From positions 1-64,000 of the forward strand of contig JAZKEQ010000030.1 in assembly GCA_040386935.1 (NCBI GenBank): a DNA stretch of 64,000 nt, given 5' to 3'. The notes beneath the pieces were generated by a model. That model searched no databases, was not told the DNA's origin, and worked only from the letters and a program-made list of their open reading frames with translations. Position 1 is the stretch's first letter; each line of letters starts with the position of its first letter. The position numbers and the translations under genes are program-made. This DNA is from JABMMZ01 sp040386935. GTDB lineage: Bacteria; Bacteroidota; Bacteroidia; NS11-12g; UBA955. Of this stretch, positions 41,434-50,983 are shown in pieces.

Positions 41434-42444
41434 CTAGGCTGTAGTGGCCGCTCCCAACATCGCTTGTACTTGCTCCACCATTTCTTTTGAACCGATATAA
41501 ATCGGGGTTCTCTGATGCAGTGATTCAGGTTGAATGTCCATGATGCGGATTTGACCGTTGGTAGCTGTTCCACCTGCTTGTTCAACAAGGAAAGCCATTG
41601 GGTTACATTCGTACAACAAACGCAATTTACCATTAGGCGCCTTAGCTGTTGAAGGGTATAAATAAATACCGCCCTTTAGTAAGTTGCGGTGAAAGTCTGC
41701 GATTAATGAACCGATGTAACGCGCTGAATAAGGTCTTTTTTCATCTTTGTTATTGCCTTTGCACCAGGCCACATAATCAATCACGCCTTTCGGAAATTCA
41801 TTCAAATTGCCTTCGTTTAATGAGAAGATAGACCCTTTTTCAGGTGTTTTAATATCGGGGTGAGACAGGCAGAACTCTTGAATAGAATCATCCAGTGTAA
41901 AGCCATTAACGCCATTGCCAGTTGTGTACACGAACATGGTGGCAGTACCGTAAATAACATAACCGGCAGCTACCTGACGATTGCCCGGTTGCATGATGTC
42001 TGCCTTGTCTACAGGTTTATCAGGTGAAATGCGTTTGTATATTGAGAAAATTGAGCCAATAGATGCGTTCACATCAATATTGGATGAGCCGTCAAGCGGG
42101 TCGATGGCCAGAATGTATTTGCCGTCTTTGCCATCAGGGCACCAGTGAATGTCATCGTTTTCTTCCGATACCACACATACACAGTCGCCACCCATGTCCA
42201 TCAGGTGTATGAACACATCATTGCTGATAACATCCAGCTTTTTCTGCTCTTCACCTTGTACGTTGGTTTCACCGAAATTACCCAGAATATCAATTAAACC
42301 GGCTTTGCGCACATCGCGGTTAATCATCTTAGCGGCTAATTGTATATCTCTGAAAATACGTGAAAGACTACCCTGTACATAGGGGAAAAGATTTTGCTGG
42401 TCGGCAATAAATTGATTTAATGTGGTGATGGAATTTTTTTTCAT
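41434..42444 (-). CDS. fbp: Fructose-1,6-bisphosphatase, class I
   Basis: 336 aa. Gluconeogenic hydrolysis of fructose-1,6-bisphosphate. Metal site VSEEND...ILAIDPLDGSSNIDV matches class I enzymes; substrate site YSARYIGSLIADFHRNLLKGG and the LRLLYECNPMAFLVEQAGG tail are intact. Divergent from lysC with back-to-back -7 boxes. Confidence 0.96.
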   Translation of the reverse strand: MKKNSITTLNQFIADQQNLFPYVQGSLSRIFRDIQLAAKMINRDVRKAGLIDILGNFGETNVQGEEQKKLDVISNDVFIHLMDMGGDCVCVVSEENDDIHWCPDGKDGKYILAIDPLDGSSNIDVNASIGSIFSIYKRISPDKPVDKADIMQPGNRQVAAGYVIYGTATMFVYTTGNGVNGFTLDDSIQEFCLSHPDIKTPEKGSIFSLNEGNLNEFPKGVIDYVAWCKGNNKDEKRPYSARYIGSLIADFHRNLLKGGIYLYPSTAKAPNGKLRLLYECNPMAFLVEQAGGTATNGQIRIMDIQPESLHQRTPIYIGSKEMVEQVQAMLGAATTA

Positions 42445-42457
42445 GCTGTCGCTCGTT

Positions 42458-42473
42458 TACTTTTGCAAAAATA
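42458..42473. promoter_or_regulatory. Back-to-back -7 boxes for lysC and fbp
   Basis: Plus-strand TACTTTTG (42458-42465, towards lysC) is immediately adjacent to minus-strand TATTTTTG (42473-42466, towards fbp). The 38-bp gap is too short for both -33 elements to lie within it. Confidence 0.6.
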
Positions 42474-42482
42474 AGCAAAAGA

Positions 42483-43748
42483 ATGAAAGTCTTTAAATTT
42501 GGTGGTGCTTCAGTGAAAGATGCTGATGCAGTAAGGAATGTAGGTAAGATTATTGCGCAATTTTCGGGTGATAAATTACTGGTGGTGATATCGGCTATGG
42601 GTAAAATAACCAATAAGCTGGAAGAATTAGTGGATGCATTTTGGAAGGGAGACAACAAAAAGAAGCAGGAAATCATCAATGACTTAAAAACTTTTCATTT
42701 TGATATTGCCGGTCATTTAATCAGCGATAAAAAACACCATATTTTCTCTGACCTTGAAGATTTGTTGATGGAGTTGGAATGTCTGGTAGAAAAAAAATAC
42801 AGCAATGTGTCGTATGATGAGATATACGATGGCATTATTTGCTACGGTGAATTGTTGTCTACTAAAATTGTAAGCGATTATTTGCAAAGCATAGAAACAA
42901 AAAACAAATGGGTAGATGCCCGTAATTTCATACAAACCGATAGTAATTTCAGAGAAGGGCGTGTGAAATGGAATGAAACTGAAGAAACCGTGAAGCGCAT
43001 ACTTAAACCCTATATCGACCGCAGTGTCGTAATTACACAAGGTTTTGTAGGTAGAGATGAGCAAAACAATACCACCACTTTGGGTAGAGAAGGGTCTGAC
43101 TACAGTGCCGCTATTTTTGCCTATTGCTTGGATGCGCAGGATGTTACCATCTGGAAGGATGTAGCGGGTGTGATGAATGCCGATCCTAAGCAGTTCAGCG
43201 ATGCTGTGAAACTGGAGGCCATCAATTACAATCAGGCCATTGAGTTGGCTTACTACGGTGCATCAGTGATACACCCAAAAACCATTCAGCCATTGAAAAG
43301 CAAAAACATACAGTTGTATGTGAATTCATTCATCAATATCAATGCGCCCGGAACCATTGTCAACAATAAAGCGGAAGCATTGACTCACGAATGTTACATC
43401 ATTAAAGACAATCAAACACTGTTGTCAATTTCAACAAGAAATTATTCCTTTATTGCCGAAGATAATCTGAGTGCCATATTCGATGCATTTGCAAAATACA
43501 AAGTGCGTATCAATGTGATGCAAAATTCAGCCATCAGTTTTTCTGCCTGCTGCGATACCAAAGAAGACAAGATCACTGAAATGGTGAAAGCGTTAGAAGG
43601 GGAGTACCAGATAGAACAATTGCCGAATTGTACTCTGCTAACGATTTACAATGCCAAAAAAGAAAATGCTATTCCTGAGTTTTTAGCAAAACGCAAAACC
43701 TTATTGAATCAGGAATTGGGTATGGCCCGACAAGTGGTGTTGCAATAA
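42483..43748 (+). CDS. lysC: Aspartate kinase
   Basis: 421 aa, monofunctional. Phosphorylates aspartate for lysine, threonine and methionine synthesis. Kinase domain: KFGGASVKDADAV, GFVGRDEQNNTTTLGREGSDYSA, WKDVAGVMNADPK. C-terminal ACT-type region (~300-421) with LLSISTRNYSFIAEDN and INVMQNSAISFSACCD. 17 nt after its -7 box. Confidence 0.95.
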   Translation: MKVFKFGGASVKDADAVRNVGKIIAQFSGDKLLVVISAMGKITNKLEELVDAFWKGDNKKKQEIINDLKTFHFDIAGHLISDKKHHIFSDLEDLLMELECLVEKKYSNVSYDEIYDGIICYGELLSTKIVSDYLQSIETKNKWVDARNFIQTDSNFREGRVKWNETEETVKRILKPYIDRSVVITQGFVGRDEQNNTTTLGREGSDYSAAIFAYCLDAQDVTIWKDVAGVMNADPKQFSDAVKLEAINYNQAIELAYYGASVIHPKTIQPLKSKNIQLYVNSFININAPGTIVNNKAEALTHECYIIKDNQTLLSISTRNYSFIAEDNLSAIFDAFAKYKVRINVMQNSAISFSACCDTKEDKITEMVKALEGEYQIEQLPNCTLLTIYNAKKENAIPEFLAKRKTLLNQELGMARQVVLQ

Positions 43749-43764
43749 AAAGTCGCTTTGTTTA

Positions 43765-44847
43765 TTACTGTTTGCGATAGCTTATTCTGGTTTTTATTTC
43801 AGCTATAAGCGCATCTATTTCTTCTTTTCTGCCTCCTTCAATACGTTTGATAATATTGCCATTGCTGTCGATTAGAAGTAAAGTAGGAAAACTTTTGATT
43901 TTGTAAAATGTGGTATACCCAATACTATCCTTTTCTAATTGGAAGGTATAGGTGTTTTTCGATTTGAAAAATGCAATATTTTCAACACGATCAACAGGAT
44001 TTAAAGCCTTAATATTCAAAAAGTCGGTTTGAAAAGAATCTCTAATTAACTGAAGTTTTGGAAATCCAGCTAAGCAAGGTTTGCACCCAATGAACCAAAA
44101 ATCAAGTAGTGTCAACTTGTTATACTGCTTTAAAGTATTGTTAATTTTTAAAGTGTCTTCAATATTTCGAGTAACCGGTAGACTTTTTAAAATTGTAACC
44201 AAAGAATCAAATGAATGATTGAAACTTTGAATTGAGGAAGTTTTTTTTGTGCGAACGATATTTGAGTATTGGTAATAAATTCTCTTTTTTAGTGTTCCTG
44301 CGGTGTAATAGATGCTATCTACAAGTAATGTATGTTTGTTTATCCAAATTTGTTTAACAAAGCCTACATAAGTAGACTTCATTTCATAAAAATAATGGGT
44401 TGTTGCATCAGTCAGAATTGCATTGTTCGCCTTTTTTTCAGTGTGATAAAAGCAATCTGAAAAGGGGTTTTCAAAGCCTGAAATATTGACGCCAGTTAAT
44501 TGATAACAATCCATTATTTCTTGTTTGTTGATATCAAAGTATTCAAAACTGTCAACAAAGCGATTGAAATATTTGATTTTGTTTTGTGTGCTTTTATTCA
44601 ATAAGATACAAGTAGATGCAGGATCGAAATATACTAAATCAAAACTTTTAGCACTCAATCTCTGCATTTGTAAATGGCATTTAAAAGTGTCAATATTTAA
44701 TTTATTATCATCCTTTACTTTTTTATGAGCATACATAGTCATTTCACTCATGCTCATGTATTGTTCACGTATATCAGATAAGGTAATTGATTGCCCCTTC
44801 AAACTCATAAACAAAAGAAAAACTACAATCAGTAAAGAAAATTTCAA
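43765..44847 (-). CDS. TlpA-type thiol-disulfide oxidoreductase
   Basis: 360 aa. Signal peptide (LLIVVFLLFMSLKGQS), an N-terminal ~200-residue domain of unknown fold, then a thioredoxin domain (~235-355) with the active site FWFIGCKPCLAGFPKL (C-K-P-C) and the cis-Pro in IKSFPTLLLIDSNG. Periplasmic; a role in disulfide reduction or cytochrome maturation is typical. AT-rich. Confidence 0.85.
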   Translation of the reverse strand: MKFSLLIVVFLLFMSLKGQSITLSDIREQYMSMSEMTMYAHKKVKDDNKLNIDTFKCHLQMQRLSAKSFDLVYFDPASTCILLNKSTQNKIKYFNRFVDSFEYFDINKQEIMDCYQLTGVNISGFENPFSDCFYHTEKKANNAILTDATTHYFYEMKSTYVGFVKQIWINKHTLLVDSIYYTAGTLKKRIYYQYSNIVRTKKTSSIQSFNHSFDSLVTILKSLPVTRNIEDTLKINNTLKQYNKLTLLDFWFIGCKPCLAGFPKLQLIRDSFQTDFLNIKALNPVDRVENIAFFKSKNTYTFQLEKDSIGYTTFYKIKSFPTLLLIDSNGNIIKRIEGGRKEEIDALIAEIKTRISYRKQ

Positions 44848-44909
44848 AATACTTACTGTTTTCTGTTTAAAATGCCAGGATTTAGGTGGTGTTGCAATAA
44901 AAGTGAACG

Positions 44910-46220
44910 TTAGAGTTTAATAAATTCCACCCTTCGGTTATTGGCCTTGGCCTCAACAGTTGTGTTGGTTTCTGCCGGTACTGATTCTCCTTTGCCATCT
45001 GTTTCCATGCGTGAGGCATCGATACCAAATTCTTTTATCAGCATATCTTTTACAGCCTGGGCTCTTTTTTTGCTGAGTTCAAGATTGGCCTTGTCATCAC
45101 CATCGCTATCCGTATGACCGACTATTTTTATTTTAACGGTAGGATTTTCTTTCAATACATTGGCAATTTCTTTCAATGCACCATAAGATTCAGGTTTGAT
45201 GGTGGCACTGTTCACATCGAATAAGATACCACGACTCACGTATTTGCCTTCTGTAATTAATTTATTTCTTGTATCGGGTGCACCTATGGCCAGTTTTAAA
45301 TTGCTGATGAGATAGCGGTCGTTTGGCTCGTGCATGTTGCCCAATGAAAATACAATTGCGTTGTATTTGATTAGTTTTTCAAATGCACGGGGCAGATCCC
45401 ATATTTTTTCTTCGTTGATATACACCCTTACACGTTGACCTTGGCGCCATACCGCCACATGCACAACAGTGCGGTTATCAAATGCAGACAATTGATTCAC
45501 GGCTACATTATTGTCAATGGTAGCCTGATGCGTGGTGGATGAAAAATAATTGATTTGAGAACGACCTGAATTATTGCCGGCAGATGTTGGGTGTAATTTT
45601 AATTCTAATCCCGTTCTGTTGCCGCTGTATTGCATCCAGTCGGTGTAGTTGTCAGGTGTTTTTAATGCACAAAAGTCGATGCTCAATTCTGTAGAGTAAA
45701 AACTGAATTGCGGATTGACCGCCAAATCAAATTCGTAGGTAAAGTTTTCGGGTAATTCAGTGACAAATTCAGGCATAAAAACACCCTGTTTTGAAATTTG
45801 CAACCACTTGCCTGTACGGCCTTCCAGATTCACAATTTCACCTGATGAATTGGTATTCCATTTGCCGGGAAAATCGCCAAGCGCATCCTGACTGAAATCC
45901 TCAATTGATTTTACTTTTTCGCCACTGATGAAATCGTATTTGGTATAGGTTTTAAAAGTTGCTTCCTTATTAGCATTATCGGTTGTGCTGTTTTCAGTAG
46001 TACCAGCTGCAGCTTTGGCAATTGAGTCACTTTTCTTTTTCTTGGCAGCCGCTTCAGCATCGTCCAAACCCTTGTCAATGGTGTTGTCGATTTTGTTGTT
46101 GATGCGGTCGTTCACTTTTCTTTTAAGCACACTACCCGGATTAATGACTTGTGCTTTTACAGAGAAAATAAATAGCAAAGTGAGGAGTGTTGCAACTGAT
46201 TTAAAGTTGGTTGTTTTCAT
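44910..46220 (-). CDS. OmpA-family outer-membrane protein
   Basis: 436 aa. Signal peptide KSVATLLTLLFIFSVKAQ; Lys/Ala-rich helical stretch (~30-75); a concanavalin-like middle region (FTYEFDLAVNPQFSFYSTEL, VRVYINEEKIWDLP); C-terminal OmpA domain (~320-436) with ILFDVNSATIKPESYGAL, IKIVGHTDSDGDDKANLELS, GKGESVPAETN and NRRVEFIKL. Binds peptidoglycan. A -7 box TATGTTTG lies at 46250-46243. It precedes the thioredoxin-like gene on the same strand. Confidence 0.9.
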   Translation of the reverse strand: MKTTNFKSVATLLTLLFIFSVKAQVINPGSVLKRKVNDRINNKIDNTIDKGLDDAEAAAKKKKSDSIAKAAAGTTENSTTDNANKEATFKTYTKYDFISGEKVKSIEDFSQDALGDFPGKWNTNSSGEIVNLEGRTGKWLQISKQGVFMPEFVTELPENFTYEFDLAVNPQFSFYSTELSIDFCALKTPDNYTDWMQYSGNRTGLELKLHPTSAGNNSGRSQINYFSSTTHQATIDNNVAVNQLSAFDNRTVVHVAVWRQGQRVRVYINEEKIWDLPRAFEKLIKYNAIVFSLGNMHEPNDRYLISNLKLAIGAPDTRNKLITEGKYVSRGILFDVNSATIKPESYGALKEIANVLKENPTVKIKIVGHTDSDGDDKANLELSKKRAQAVKDMLIKEFGIDASRMETDGKGESVPAETNTTVEAKANNRRVEFIKL

Positions 46221-46306
46221 GTCAATGTCAGTTTGATTTACACAAACATAATTAAAATTGAGATGAAATAAGAAAGGGTTTTTTGTAGGGTATAAAATTC
46301 AGGTGC

Positions 46307-47944
46307 TTACATTTCCGTTATTTTAAACTCCACTCTGCGATTGTTTAAACGGCCTTCTTCAGTATCGTTGGTATCGATGGGTTCAGTTTGACCCGCACCG
46401 CGATAGGTCATGCGACTTTCATCAATGCCCAATTCCATCAGATACATCACCACTGCATAGGCTCTGCTATTTGAAAGTGTTTCGTTAGCTTTTACACTGC
46501 CCTTGTTATCGGTATGTCCGCTTATTTCTACTTTCATGGCCGGGTAATTAAGCATCAGGTCGGCTATGCTGTCAAGGATTTCTGTTGATGTTGGCAATAA
46601 TTCCGATTTGTTGGTTTCGAATTGTATGCTTCGCAATACCAGTTTTTGTCCCACTTTAGGAGAAGTATAAATACTATTTTCTTTAACAGGAATAGTCATG
46701 GTATCAGTCATGGTATTATTGTCGAGCATGCAGCCGCTAACAGTGCATGGACAGATGGTGCCTTCTTTTTGTTCGATTAAAACTACATCGTCAATGTAGT
46801 AGTATATCTCCTCAATAAATTTATTGACAACATTGTCGAGATAGGTGAGTCGGATGCTGGTGTCTTTAGCGAAATTACCGATGTATAAAAACTTTTCACC
46901 ACCATTGGCTATAAAGCTGCCTGATACAGTCATCCACTGTTCGCGACAGGCCAATGGCAATAAACTATGGGTTTGCATGACAACACCATTGTCGATGGCT
47001 TCTCTTGGTGTTTTAAATGGTCGGGGTTTATCAGTCAGCGTTACGGAAACACTATTAATGGCGACATCATTTGTTTTTTTGAGTTTTAGTCTGAACTGCA
47101 GACAATAAGTAACACCTTCTTTTAGGGGTTGTTTTAATTCATTGCGCAGTACTTCATAGTTCACACCAAATACGCGGTAACCGCCATAGCAATTGTTGTC
47201 TTCATAAAAAATATCGGGTGTTTCATTGGCACTTCCCCAGAATTTAGCATAGGTGTCACCACCGGGTTTTATCTGACTTGAATGACCGGGTTGCATGCGT
47301 TCACGCTCCATTTCAAAGTCGGGATTGTTAATTAAATTCAAAGGCGTATTCACGGCCCATCGTCTTGCTTTCACCATGAGTGTGATGTTTGGATACTGCT
47401 GCATGATTTCAGCATCTGTGAAGTGGATCCTTTCCAAATCAAAAGCTTTTTTCTTTTCGGCAATGGCGAATATCGAAGGGTCGCCTTTTAAAATTTGCTG
47501 AGGTGTGGCGCTGTAATGGTAATTGATTTTGCCCTTTCTTTCTTCAATATTAAAGTTACCCATGCTATCGGCTATTATGATGATGGTATCACTTTCGTGT
47601 GCAAAATATCCTGAGTCGAGATAAGCGGTTTTTTCTACCCGCCCATTGTTGTACCAACGTTTGAACAATAAGATGTTGTCGTCAGAAAAGTATTGCCATT
47701 CGCCATTCTTCATTGATGACTCATAACTGCCACTCGCTTTTTTTACACCGTCTGTATTGAACAATACCCATTCGCCATCTCTTACAATTGTGATGTTGGT
47801 GCTGCCGTAAGTTGTTTTTGATTTAATGGTTTTTGTTTTGCCTTTGCCAATGCAATTGCCTTCAGCATCAAACGCACAATCTTTTTGAGCTTCTGAGAAG
47901 AAAGGATGGATGATTAATAAAAGAAGTAGTAAGCGTTTTGCCAT
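46307..47944 (-). CDS. OmpA-family protein with N-terminal MORN-like region
   Basis: 545 aa. Signal peptide (LLLLLLIIHPFFSEAQ). Residues ~45-115 contain MORN-type repeats (GEWVLFNTDGVKKASGSYES, GEWQYFSDDNILLFKRWYNNGR). The middle has carbohydrate-binding-like strands (YCLQFRLKLKKTNDVAINS). The C-terminal OmpA domain (~430-545) has IQFETNKSELLPTSTEILD, VEISGHTDNKGSVKANETLS, YRGAGQTEPIDTND and NRRVEFKI. Neighbour of another OmpA protein 86 nt downstream. Confidence 0.88.
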   Translation of the reverse strand: MAKRLLLLLLIIHPFFSEAQKDCAFDAEGNCIGKGKTKTIKSKTTYGSTNITIVRDGEWVLFNTDGVKKASGSYESSMKNGEWQYFSDDNILLFKRWYNNGRVEKTAYLDSGYFAHESDTIIIIADSMGNFNIEERKGKINYHYSATPQQILKGDPSIFAIAEKKKAFDLERIHFTDAEIMQQYPNITLMVKARRWAVNTPLNLINNPDFEMERERMQPGHSSQIKPGGDTYAKFWGSANETPDIFYEDNNCYGGYRVFGVNYEVLRNELKQPLKEGVTYCLQFRLKLKKTNDVAINSVSVTLTDKPRPFKTPREAIDNGVVMQTHSLLPLACREQWMTVSGSFIANGGEKFLYIGNFAKDTSIRLTYLDNVVNKFIEEIYYYIDDVVLIEQKEGTICPCTVSGCMLDNNTMTDTMTIPVKENSIYTSPKVGQKLVLRSIQFETNKSELLPTSTEILDSIADLMLNYPAMKVEISGHTDNKGSVKANETLSNSRAYAVVMYLMELGIDESRMTYRGAGQTEPIDTNDTEEGRLNNRRVEFKITEM

Positions 47945-47989
47945 TCAAAAATTCTTAACGTTGAAATTTTGAAAATAGTATGTATACAA

Positions 47990-48955
47990 TCAATTCATCC
48001 TGTTTTTAAGTGAAGGGCGCATGGATTGCAATTGAGCATCATCGATTAAAAATTTAACACCTTCTAGAGCTAACTCAGTATGTTCAAATACTGTTTTTGC
48101 TTCCAATAATAATGGCTCCAAATTATCATATCGCGAAGAAAAATGACCGATGATTAATTTATGAACGCCTGCGTGTTTGGCAATGGTAGCGGCTTGTATA
48201 GCGGTGCTGTGATATCTGTCCGAAGCCTTTTCTATCAATGCTTCCATATAAGTAGCTTCGTGGTAAAGCAAGGTGCTTTCGCGAATATATTCTACAATGT
48301 CTAAATCAAAAATAGTATCGCTGCAATAAGCATAACTTTTCAATGGTTTGGGGTCGAAAGTCAGCTCATTGTTCATGATGGTTGTACCCTTTACATCAGT
48401 GTAATCATTGCCGGTTTTGATGCTTCTGTAATACGCCACAGGAATGCTGTGATGTTCCATTGCGTTCATGTTCAGCGGTCGGTCCTTCTTGCCTTCTTTA
48501 ATTAAAAAACCAGTGCAGTGTATGCGGTGTTTCAAAGGGAAGGTGCTCAGTTCAAACGAAGGGGTTTTAACGACAAACTCCGGACTATTGGGATTGGTAG
48601 GATGAAATACAATATCAAAATCGGGTGGGTGACCACCGTGCAGCAATTGCAGGTCGATAATTTTTTTCAAAGGGGGAGGACCAATCAGGTGCAGGGGTTG
48701 TTTTCGTCCCATTAAACTCATGGAAGACAGCAAGCCGATTAATCCGAAATAGTGGTCGCCATGCAGGTGACTGATGCAGATATAGTCGAGGCCGGTGTGG
48801 CGTATACCCAGTTGCATGAGGCGCATTTGCGTACCTTCTCCGCAATCGATCAGTATTTTTTCACTGCCGATTCTAAGCAACTGGCCACTGGGGTGCCGGT
48901 CTCTTGTTGGGGTTGCGCTGCTAGAGCCTAATATGGTTAATTCCGGTACCGACAA
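47990..48955 (-). CDS. rnz: Ribonuclease Z
   Basis: 321 aa metallo-beta-lactamase-fold endonuclease that matures tRNA 3' ends. LTILGSSSATPTRDRHPSG, LIDCGEGTQMRLMQLGI, zinc motif HLHGDHYFGLIGLL, and later YCSDTIFD, LLYHEATYME and HYHSTAIQAA-like STAIQAATIAK/LIIGHFSSRY are present. The start is TTG at 48955, since a TAG stop precedes it by five codons and no ATG or GTG intervenes in frame. Confidence 0.95.
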   Translation of the reverse strand: MSVPELTILGSSSATPTRDRHPSGQLLRIGSEKILIDCGEGTQMRLMQLGIRHTGLDYICISHLHGDHYFGLIGLLSSMSLMGRKQPLHLIGPPPLKKIIDLQLLHGGHPPDFDIVFHPTNPNSPEFVVKTPSFELSTFPLKHRIHCTGFLIKEGKKDRPLNMNAMEHHSIPVAYYRSIKTGNDYTDVKGTTIMNNELTFDPKPLKSYAYCSDTIFDLDIVEYIRESTLLYHEATYMEALIEKASDRYHSTAIQAATIAKHAGVHKLIIGHFSSRYDNLEPLLLEAKTVFEHTELALEGVKFLIDDAQLQSMRPSLKNRMN

Positions 48956-49022
48956 AAATTCACTACAAGTCTACCATTATTAATACAATTTTTAATGTTT
49001 CATCCCCCAAAAAAATTTAACT

Positions 49023-49030
49023 TATTTTTG
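49023..49030 (+). promoter_or_regulatory. -7 box of the SDR gene
   Basis: TATTTTTG ends 8 nt before the ATG at 49039. Leader would be very short. Confidence 0.5.
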
Positions 49031-49038
49031 CCCGGTTT

Positions 49039-49803
49039 ATGAATCAGCAAAAAATAGCCCTCATTACAGGTGCTACTTCCGGAATAGGAAGAGCCTGTGC
49101 GGAATTACTCGCCAAAAACGATTATAATTTGATATTGGTCGGCCGAAGAACAGAAAGGTTGCACGCAGAAAAGGATTTCCTCGAAAAAAATAATTCCATT
49201 AAAGTACATGTAATTACTTTGGATGTAAGAGACCGCGCAGCAGTTGAACAGGCTTTTGCATCAATACCGGCAGAGTGGCAAGCCATTGATGTGTTGATCA
49301 ACAATGCCGGATTGGCCATGGGTTTATCATCAGTTGAAAACGGCAATGTCGACCATTGGGATACCATGATTGATACCAATTTAAAAGGCTTATTGTACGT
49401 TACTAAAAATATATTGCCCTACATGATAGCGCGTAATGCCGGTCATATTGTGAATGTAGGCAGCATAGCGGGCAAGGAAGTGTATGCCAATGGCAATGTG
49501 TATTGTGCCACTAAGCACGCTGTAGATGCATTGAACCGCAGCATGCGCCTTGACTTAAGTAAATATCCCATCAAAGTTTCGGCCATTCATCCCGGAGCAG
49601 TAGAAACGGAATTTTCTATTGTGCGTTTTGAAGGCGATGAGGCAAGAGCGAAAGTGGTATACGAAGGATTTGAAAATCTAGTGGCCAATGATGTAGCAGA
49701 AGGGGTGTGGTTCATGCTCAACCGTCCACCACATGTTAACATCAATGAAATGACGATTATGCCGACTGCCCAGCCTATGGCAGGAGTGATTAATAGGAAG
49801 TAA
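49039..49803 (+). CDS. Short-chain dehydrogenase/reductase (YdfG-like)
   Basis: 254 aa. Classical SDR: TGATSGIGRA cofactor motif, NNAGLA (~90), catalytic Ser in VGSIAGKEVY, YCATKHAVDALNR (Tyr-x-x-x-Lys), and HPGAVETEF. Resembles NADP-dependent serine/3-hydroxy acid dehydrogenases. Divergent from rnz. Confidence 0.93.
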   Translation: MNQQKIALITGATSGIGRACAELLAKNDYNLILVGRRTERLHAEKDFLEKNNSIKVHVITLDVRDRAAVEQAFASIPAEWQAIDVLINNAGLAMGLSSVENGNVDHWDTMIDTNLKGLLYVTKNILPYMIARNAGHIVNVGSIAGKEVYANGNVYCATKHAVDALNRSMRLDLSKYPIKVSAIHPGAVETEFSIVRFEGDEARAKVVYEGFENLVANDVAEGVWFMLNRPPHVNINEMTIMPTAQPMAGVINRK

Positions 49804-49838
49804 ATATTTTAGATTTTTTATTTTTGTTTTTCTTATAG

Positions 49839-49854
49839 TCCCGACCCTTCGGGA
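49839..49854. repeat. Mini-hairpin TCCCGA-CCCT-TCGGGA
   Basis: 6-bp perfect stem, 4-nt loop. Related 16-mers lie at 49869-49884, 53548-53563, 53692-53707 and 61747-61762, all intergenic. Confidence 0.7.
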
Positions 49855-49974
49855 TGATTTTTTGATGGTCTCGACTCTTCGGGATGATGGTTATTAGGTT
49901 ATTGAGTTAATGGTTACTTATAGCAACTCCGATACTTAGGAACTAGTTTTTTATCACAGGACTTATATTGTTTT

Positions 49975-50116
49975 AGTAATACTTTCGTTCAATTTAGTGG
50001 TATCCTGACTTTCGTCAGGATGACAGGTCCGTCTTATTTGTTGTGCTTAAGAGTTGTGCCAATACGTTCCTTAACCAAATGAAAACATTAATCAACCTCT
50101 ACAAAAAAAACTGACA
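49975..50116 (+). repeat. Dispersed 142-bp repeat, copy B
   Basis: Full-length inverted copy of 30240-30381. Hairpin ATCCTGACTTTCGTCAGGAT at 50001-50020. Ends in CTACAAAAAAAACTGACAG. Followed by ATCAYCAA satellite sequence. Confidence 0.85.
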
Positions 50117-50257
50117 GTTAAATTATCTAATCATCAAATCACCAAATCATCAAATTCCTATTCCCTTATTCCCAACCCCTTTCCCCAAAATTAAATTATT
50201 ATTTTTTATCAGTAGGCTTTAATATATTTGTTTTTGAAACTTTCGGTATTGCATATA

Positions 50258-50347
50258 GTGAAAAAAAATGGGAGGACTCAAGCAATTTTGTTTGTGCTGT
50301 TTTTTCTTTGTTTGATTTCTTGTACAAGGAGATTTAAAAAAATGTAG
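50258..50347 (+). CDS. Possible 29-aa lipoprotein or lipoprotein relic
   Basis: GTG start, product MKKNGRTQAILFVLFF... with lipobox LCLISC, then TRRFKKM and a TAG stop. A TATATTTG -7-like box lies at 50223-50230. It could be a tiny lipoprotein or the truncated start of a former lipoprotein gene; the next gene is also a lipoprotein. Low confidence because of length. Confidence 0.3.
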   Translation: MKKNGRTQAILFVLFFLCLISCTRRFKKM

Positions 50348-50413
50348 AATGCTTATAATACAACAAAAAAAGCTGAACAGCTTAAAAATCAAACTATAAA
50401 TACAAATTAAAAA

Positions 50414-50929
50414 ATGAATAAATTGTTTATTATTATCTTATTTTTATTTGGGTGTGATTATAGAGTTGGAAATAGAATTAAATTAATAAATTTAGGAATT
50501 AGATCAAATATTGAAACATCCTTAGTTTTTCAGTACTTGGATTCTGCTGAAGAAATTAAAGAGAAATATGGGTTGCCCAAAAAATACCAATTTCTTAAAG
50601 ATGATTCGGATATTAAATACTATTCAGATCAGATAAAATTAGTTTATTTTTCAGAAACACCTCAAGAAGTTTACAAAATAGAATTAAATGGTTATACAAT
50701 GCTACTTGATGTTTTTAATTCAACAATTGACAGTAGTTGGTTTCTTATGAAGCGTGAAAAATTAAACGATGCAGATTATGATAGAATTGAAAGAAGAATT
50801 GATAGTTTTTATAGAGATATAATTAGGTTAGCTAAAAAGAATGAAGTAGATGATACAAATATTTTCAGTTGGAATGCAGCTAAACCGTATCATTTGCATT
50901 TAATGAGGCCAAATGAAAAAATTAAATAA
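50414..50929 (+). CDS. Lipoprotein, unknown
   Basis: 171 aa. Lipobox LFLFGC at residues ~9-14 gives a very short signal. The mature part is charged and mostly helical at its end (DADYDRIERRIDSFYRDIIRL). AT-rich. It precedes the T9SS cargo gene by 54 nt, so a link is possible. Confidence 0.7.
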   Translation: MNKLFIIILFLFGCDYRVGNRIKLINLGIRSNIETSLVFQYLDSAEEIKEKYGLPKKYQFLKDDSDIKYYSDQIKLVYFSETPQEVYKIELNGYTMLLDVFNSTIDSSWFLMKREKLNDADYDRIERRIDSFYRDIIRLAKKNEVDDTNIFSWNAAKPYHLHLMRPNEKIK

Positions 50930-50983
50930 TAGAATAATTGTGAATATAAATAGGGTTAAATGGTTGAATTTAAATTATATAAA

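Larger units (their letters stand above)
49804..50257. other. Repeat-rich intergenic region
   Basis: No gene. Contains two 16-bp TCCCGA-type hairpins (49839-49854, 49869-49884), low-complexity AATAACC-like sequence, the 142-bp repeat copy B, and an ATCACCAA satellite remnant. Confidence 0.7.
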
